From Deinococcus rubellus (lineage in GTDB: Bacteria > Deinococcota > Deinococci > Deinococcales > Deinococcaceae): 64,000 nucleotides of DNA. Position 1 is the stretch's first letter. Each line of letters opens with the position of its first letter. Of the stretch, positions 62,464 through 64,000 are shown in pieces. Location of the stretch: the NCBI RefSeq assembly GCF_025244745.1, contig NZ_CP104213.1:2549501-2613500 (forward strand), written 5' to 3'. The translations under genes were made by a program, and so were the position numbers. The notes under the pieces were generated by a model. That model saw only the letters and a program-made list of their open reading frames with translations, did no database searches and was not told the origin of the DNA.

Positions 62464-63639
62464 ATGCCCACTCCTGAGCAGCGCCGACCTTCAGAGTTGA
62501 CCGTTCAGGCCCGTCGTTCGCGCCTTGCGCCGACCTCTACCGATTTGAGACGGCGGGTGTATCTGTGGGCGATCGCACTGGGCGTGGGCGTCATCGTGAT
62601 CGTGCTGTCTACCCAGCTCAGAAGTCCGTCGCCCGATTACGTGCAGGTGGGCATGGTCTTGGCGCAGCTCCCGCTGTGTATCTGGGCCACCTGGTGGCTA
62701 CTGCGGGGTAAGCCCCTGGTGGTGGCCGAGCGGGTCGTCTTCGCAGTGAACGCACTGATCACGCTGTTTCAGTTGCTGTTGACCCTTACCAACGACTCGG
62801 CCCAAGTCGTCTGGCTCGCCAGCTCGGCCTACTGGCTGCTGACGACCCTGGCAATTCTGGCCTTCCTGATCTTCGAGAACCGGCAGGCCCTGCTGTTCTC
62901 GGCTGGAATGTACCTGTTGGGCGTGCTCGCACCCTGGGCCGCCCTGCTCTGGAAAGGGCAAGCCTTCAGCTCGTTTGCCAACCTGCTCCGGGTGCAACTG
63001 AGCTGCGGAGTGGTGCTGGTGCTGCTCTCGGTGCTGGCCTGGTACAGGGAACGTTTCGCTGCCGAACGCGGTGAACGCCTGTCGATGGAGCAACTCGCCA
63101 ACACCGACATGCTGACCGGGTTGCCCAACCGCCGCGCCCTCTACTCCGAGATCGAATGGCTGATCTCCGAGGCCCGCACCGGCGTGGGCGGCTGCCTGAT
63201 CCTGCTCGACATCGATCATTTCAAACGCATCAACGACGCGTTCGGCCACAATGTCGGTGACGAGGTGTTGATCCGACTTTCGGAGCTGCTGAGAACCCAC
63301 CTGAAAGACGAAGGGACAGTGGGGCGCTGGGGCGGAGAAGAATTCCTGATCACCCTGCCGGGGCTTTCGCCTGAACTGGTAGAGCAGCTGGCCGAACAGC
63401 TGCGCCGCAAGCTGGAGGAGCAGATTTTCAGCCACGGACAGGGCGTGACCGCCAGCTTCGGCCTGACCTGCTGCGCCGCCGGAGACGACCTTCAGAGCTG
63501 TACGACCCGCGCTGACCGCGCACTGTATGCAGCCAAGAAGGCGGGGCGCAACAGGGTGGTCAGCCTGCCTAGTGACGCCGCGCTGGACGAAGATATGCAG
63601 GCTCCACCGGTCCTGGACACCCTGCCAGTCAGGTCGTAG
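62464..63639 (+). CDS. Membrane-bound diguanylate cyclase (GGDEF)
   Basis: 391 residues from ATG at 62464; the frame is open from 62320 but the first 48 codons lie over the ilv promoter and show no coding pattern. About six membrane segments at residues 35-195 (MASE-like sensor) lead to a GGDEF domain: LANTDMLTGLPNRRAL, LILLDIDHFKRINDAFGHNVGDEV, catalytic RWGGEEF, ASFGLT and RADRALYAAKKAGRN. No PilZ or EAL domain, so it should only make c-di-GMP, triggered by an unknown membrane signal. TAATGT, ten bases upstream, is a possible -10. Confidence 0.92.
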   Translation: MPTPEQRRPSELTVQARRSRLAPTSTDLRRRVYLWAIALGVGVIVIVLSTQLRSPSPDYVQVGMVLAQLPLCIWATWWLLRGKPLVVAERVVFAVNALITLFQLLLTLTNDSAQVVWLASSAYWLLTTLAILAFLIFENRQALLFSAGMYLLGVLAPWAALLWKGQAFSSFANLLRVQLSCGVVLVLLSVLAWYRERFAAERGERLSMEQLANTDMLTGLPNRRALYSEIEWLISEARTGVGGCLILLDIDHFKRINDAFGHNVGDEVLIRLSELLRTHLKDEGTVGRWGGEEFLITLPGLSPELVEQLAEQLRRKLEEQIFSHGQGVTASFGLTCCAAGDDLQSCTTRADRALYAAKKAGRNRVVSLPSDAALDEDMQAPPVLDTLPVRS

Positions 63640-63681
63640 GTTATCCCGGCGTCGTAGCGTCCAGTGCCGTGGGCTGAGCGC

Positions 63682-63786
63682 ATGGGGACTCTGATCGTGG
63701 TGGGCCTAATCGCGCTGGTGCTGGTGGTGTTCGTGGAGCTGGTGCGGCTGTTTGTAAAGATCGCTCCGCCGCCACAGCCGCGATGA
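63682..63786 (+). CDS. Possible 34-residue membrane peptide
   Basis: ATG at 63682; one hydrophobic segment (GTLIVVGLIALVLVVFVEL) followed by a basic-Pro tail (RLFVKIAPPPQPR), the layout of small single-pass proteins. GAG 5 nt upstream is a weak SD. No homologue known to me. Confidence 0.35.
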   Translation: MGTLIVVGLIALVLVVFVELVRLFVKIAPPPQPR

Positions 63787-63910
63787 CCGGAGCCGACGAA
63801 GCAGCCTCAGGCAGCCAAAAAATTGGCTTCGGGGAAGTCGAAGGGCAAGCAGCGCCGCTAAACCCATCAAGTTGAACAGCCTTCAGAGACGATACTTGAG
63901 AACCTGAGTC

Positions 63911-64000
63911 ATGCCAAATTTGGGATCGACTGAGCTTCTGATGTTGATCGTCTTCTTTGCCTTGCCGGTTTATCTCGTGTCTCTGCTGCTGCACTATCTG
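63911..64000 (+). CDS. Small membrane protein, 3' partial
   Basis: The frame runs off the window. The 30 visible residues begin MPNLGSTELLMLIVFFALPV and continue hydrophobic (YLVSLLLHYL). The start resembles TatA-like or short membrane-anchored proteins that open with MPNxGxxEL, but the Tat consensus does not follow. No clear SD. Confidence 0.45.
   Translation, partial: MPNLGSTELLMLIVFFALPVYLVSLLLHYL

Overview
The window looks like chromosomal DNA of a Deinococcus species. The evidence is a cinA-thpR-recA operon with a 363-residue RecA carrying the [10 protein letters not shown]-loop, a DdrC-like damage-response gene behind a palindrome resembling the radiation/desiccation response motif (RDRM), an amylosucrase, high G+C, and about twenty genes whose -10 box (TANNNT) lies only 6-9 nt before the start codon, the leaderless promoter style of this genus. 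No rRNA, tRNA, CRISPR array, transposase or prophage was recognised. Most of the window is core genome.

Layout. 1-7.5 kb: PrcB-like fragment, a DsbA/DsbB-like thiol oxidation pair, ddrC-like gene, iron-sulfur protein, cinA-thpR-recA, TPR protein. 7.5-16 kb: a two-component system co-transcribed with a GH5-fold protein that has lost its catalytic residues, then secreted repeat proteins, a GH18 lipoprotein, a copper-amine-oxidase-N-like secreted protein and two DinB-fold paralogues. 16-28 kb: APP1-type phosphatase, menaquinone methyltransferase, RNase Y with a long structured leader, an S41 protease, a Dpp/Opp peptide importer, D-Ala-D-Ala ligase. 28.7-32.3 kb: the division module FtsE-FtsX plus an EnvC-like coiled-coil activator, with a bridging 97-codon frame or inserted repeat between ftsE and ftsX. 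32.5-44.6 kb: CtpA-type protease, TrmB-like regulator, CBS-ACT protein, three tandem OmpH/Skp paralogues, alanine dehydrogenase with a divergent Lrp regulator, MFS transporter, SCO1 protein, large M16 protease. 44.8-52 kb: amylosucrase, type 2 IPP isomerase, GNAT protein, an A+T-richer S41-like gene, an AlkZ/YcaQ-like glycosylase. 52-55.6 kb: rpmG-secE-nusG-rplK-rplA-rplJ-rplL. 55.6-64 kb: PfkB kinase, SWIM protein, ilvB-ilvN-ilvC read leftward, a diguanylate cyclase and two small membrane ORFs.

The most interesting signals are regulatory. (1) Upstream of ilvB sits a complete attenuator: promoter, a leaderless 20-codon ORF with an LVVVIL run, a possible antiterminator pairing and a strong terminator. 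(2) A conserved block with a TGTCCC-N7-GGGACA palindrome occurs in the two intergenic regions next to the two-component system, centred about 56 bp upstream of each of three predicted starts, suggesting the cognate operator and a small secreted-protein regulon that includes the GH5 pseudoenzyme. (3) The ftsE-ftsX junction is split by a 290-bp segment with GTGA at both ends. All calls come from reading the sequence; no database search or folding computation was run.
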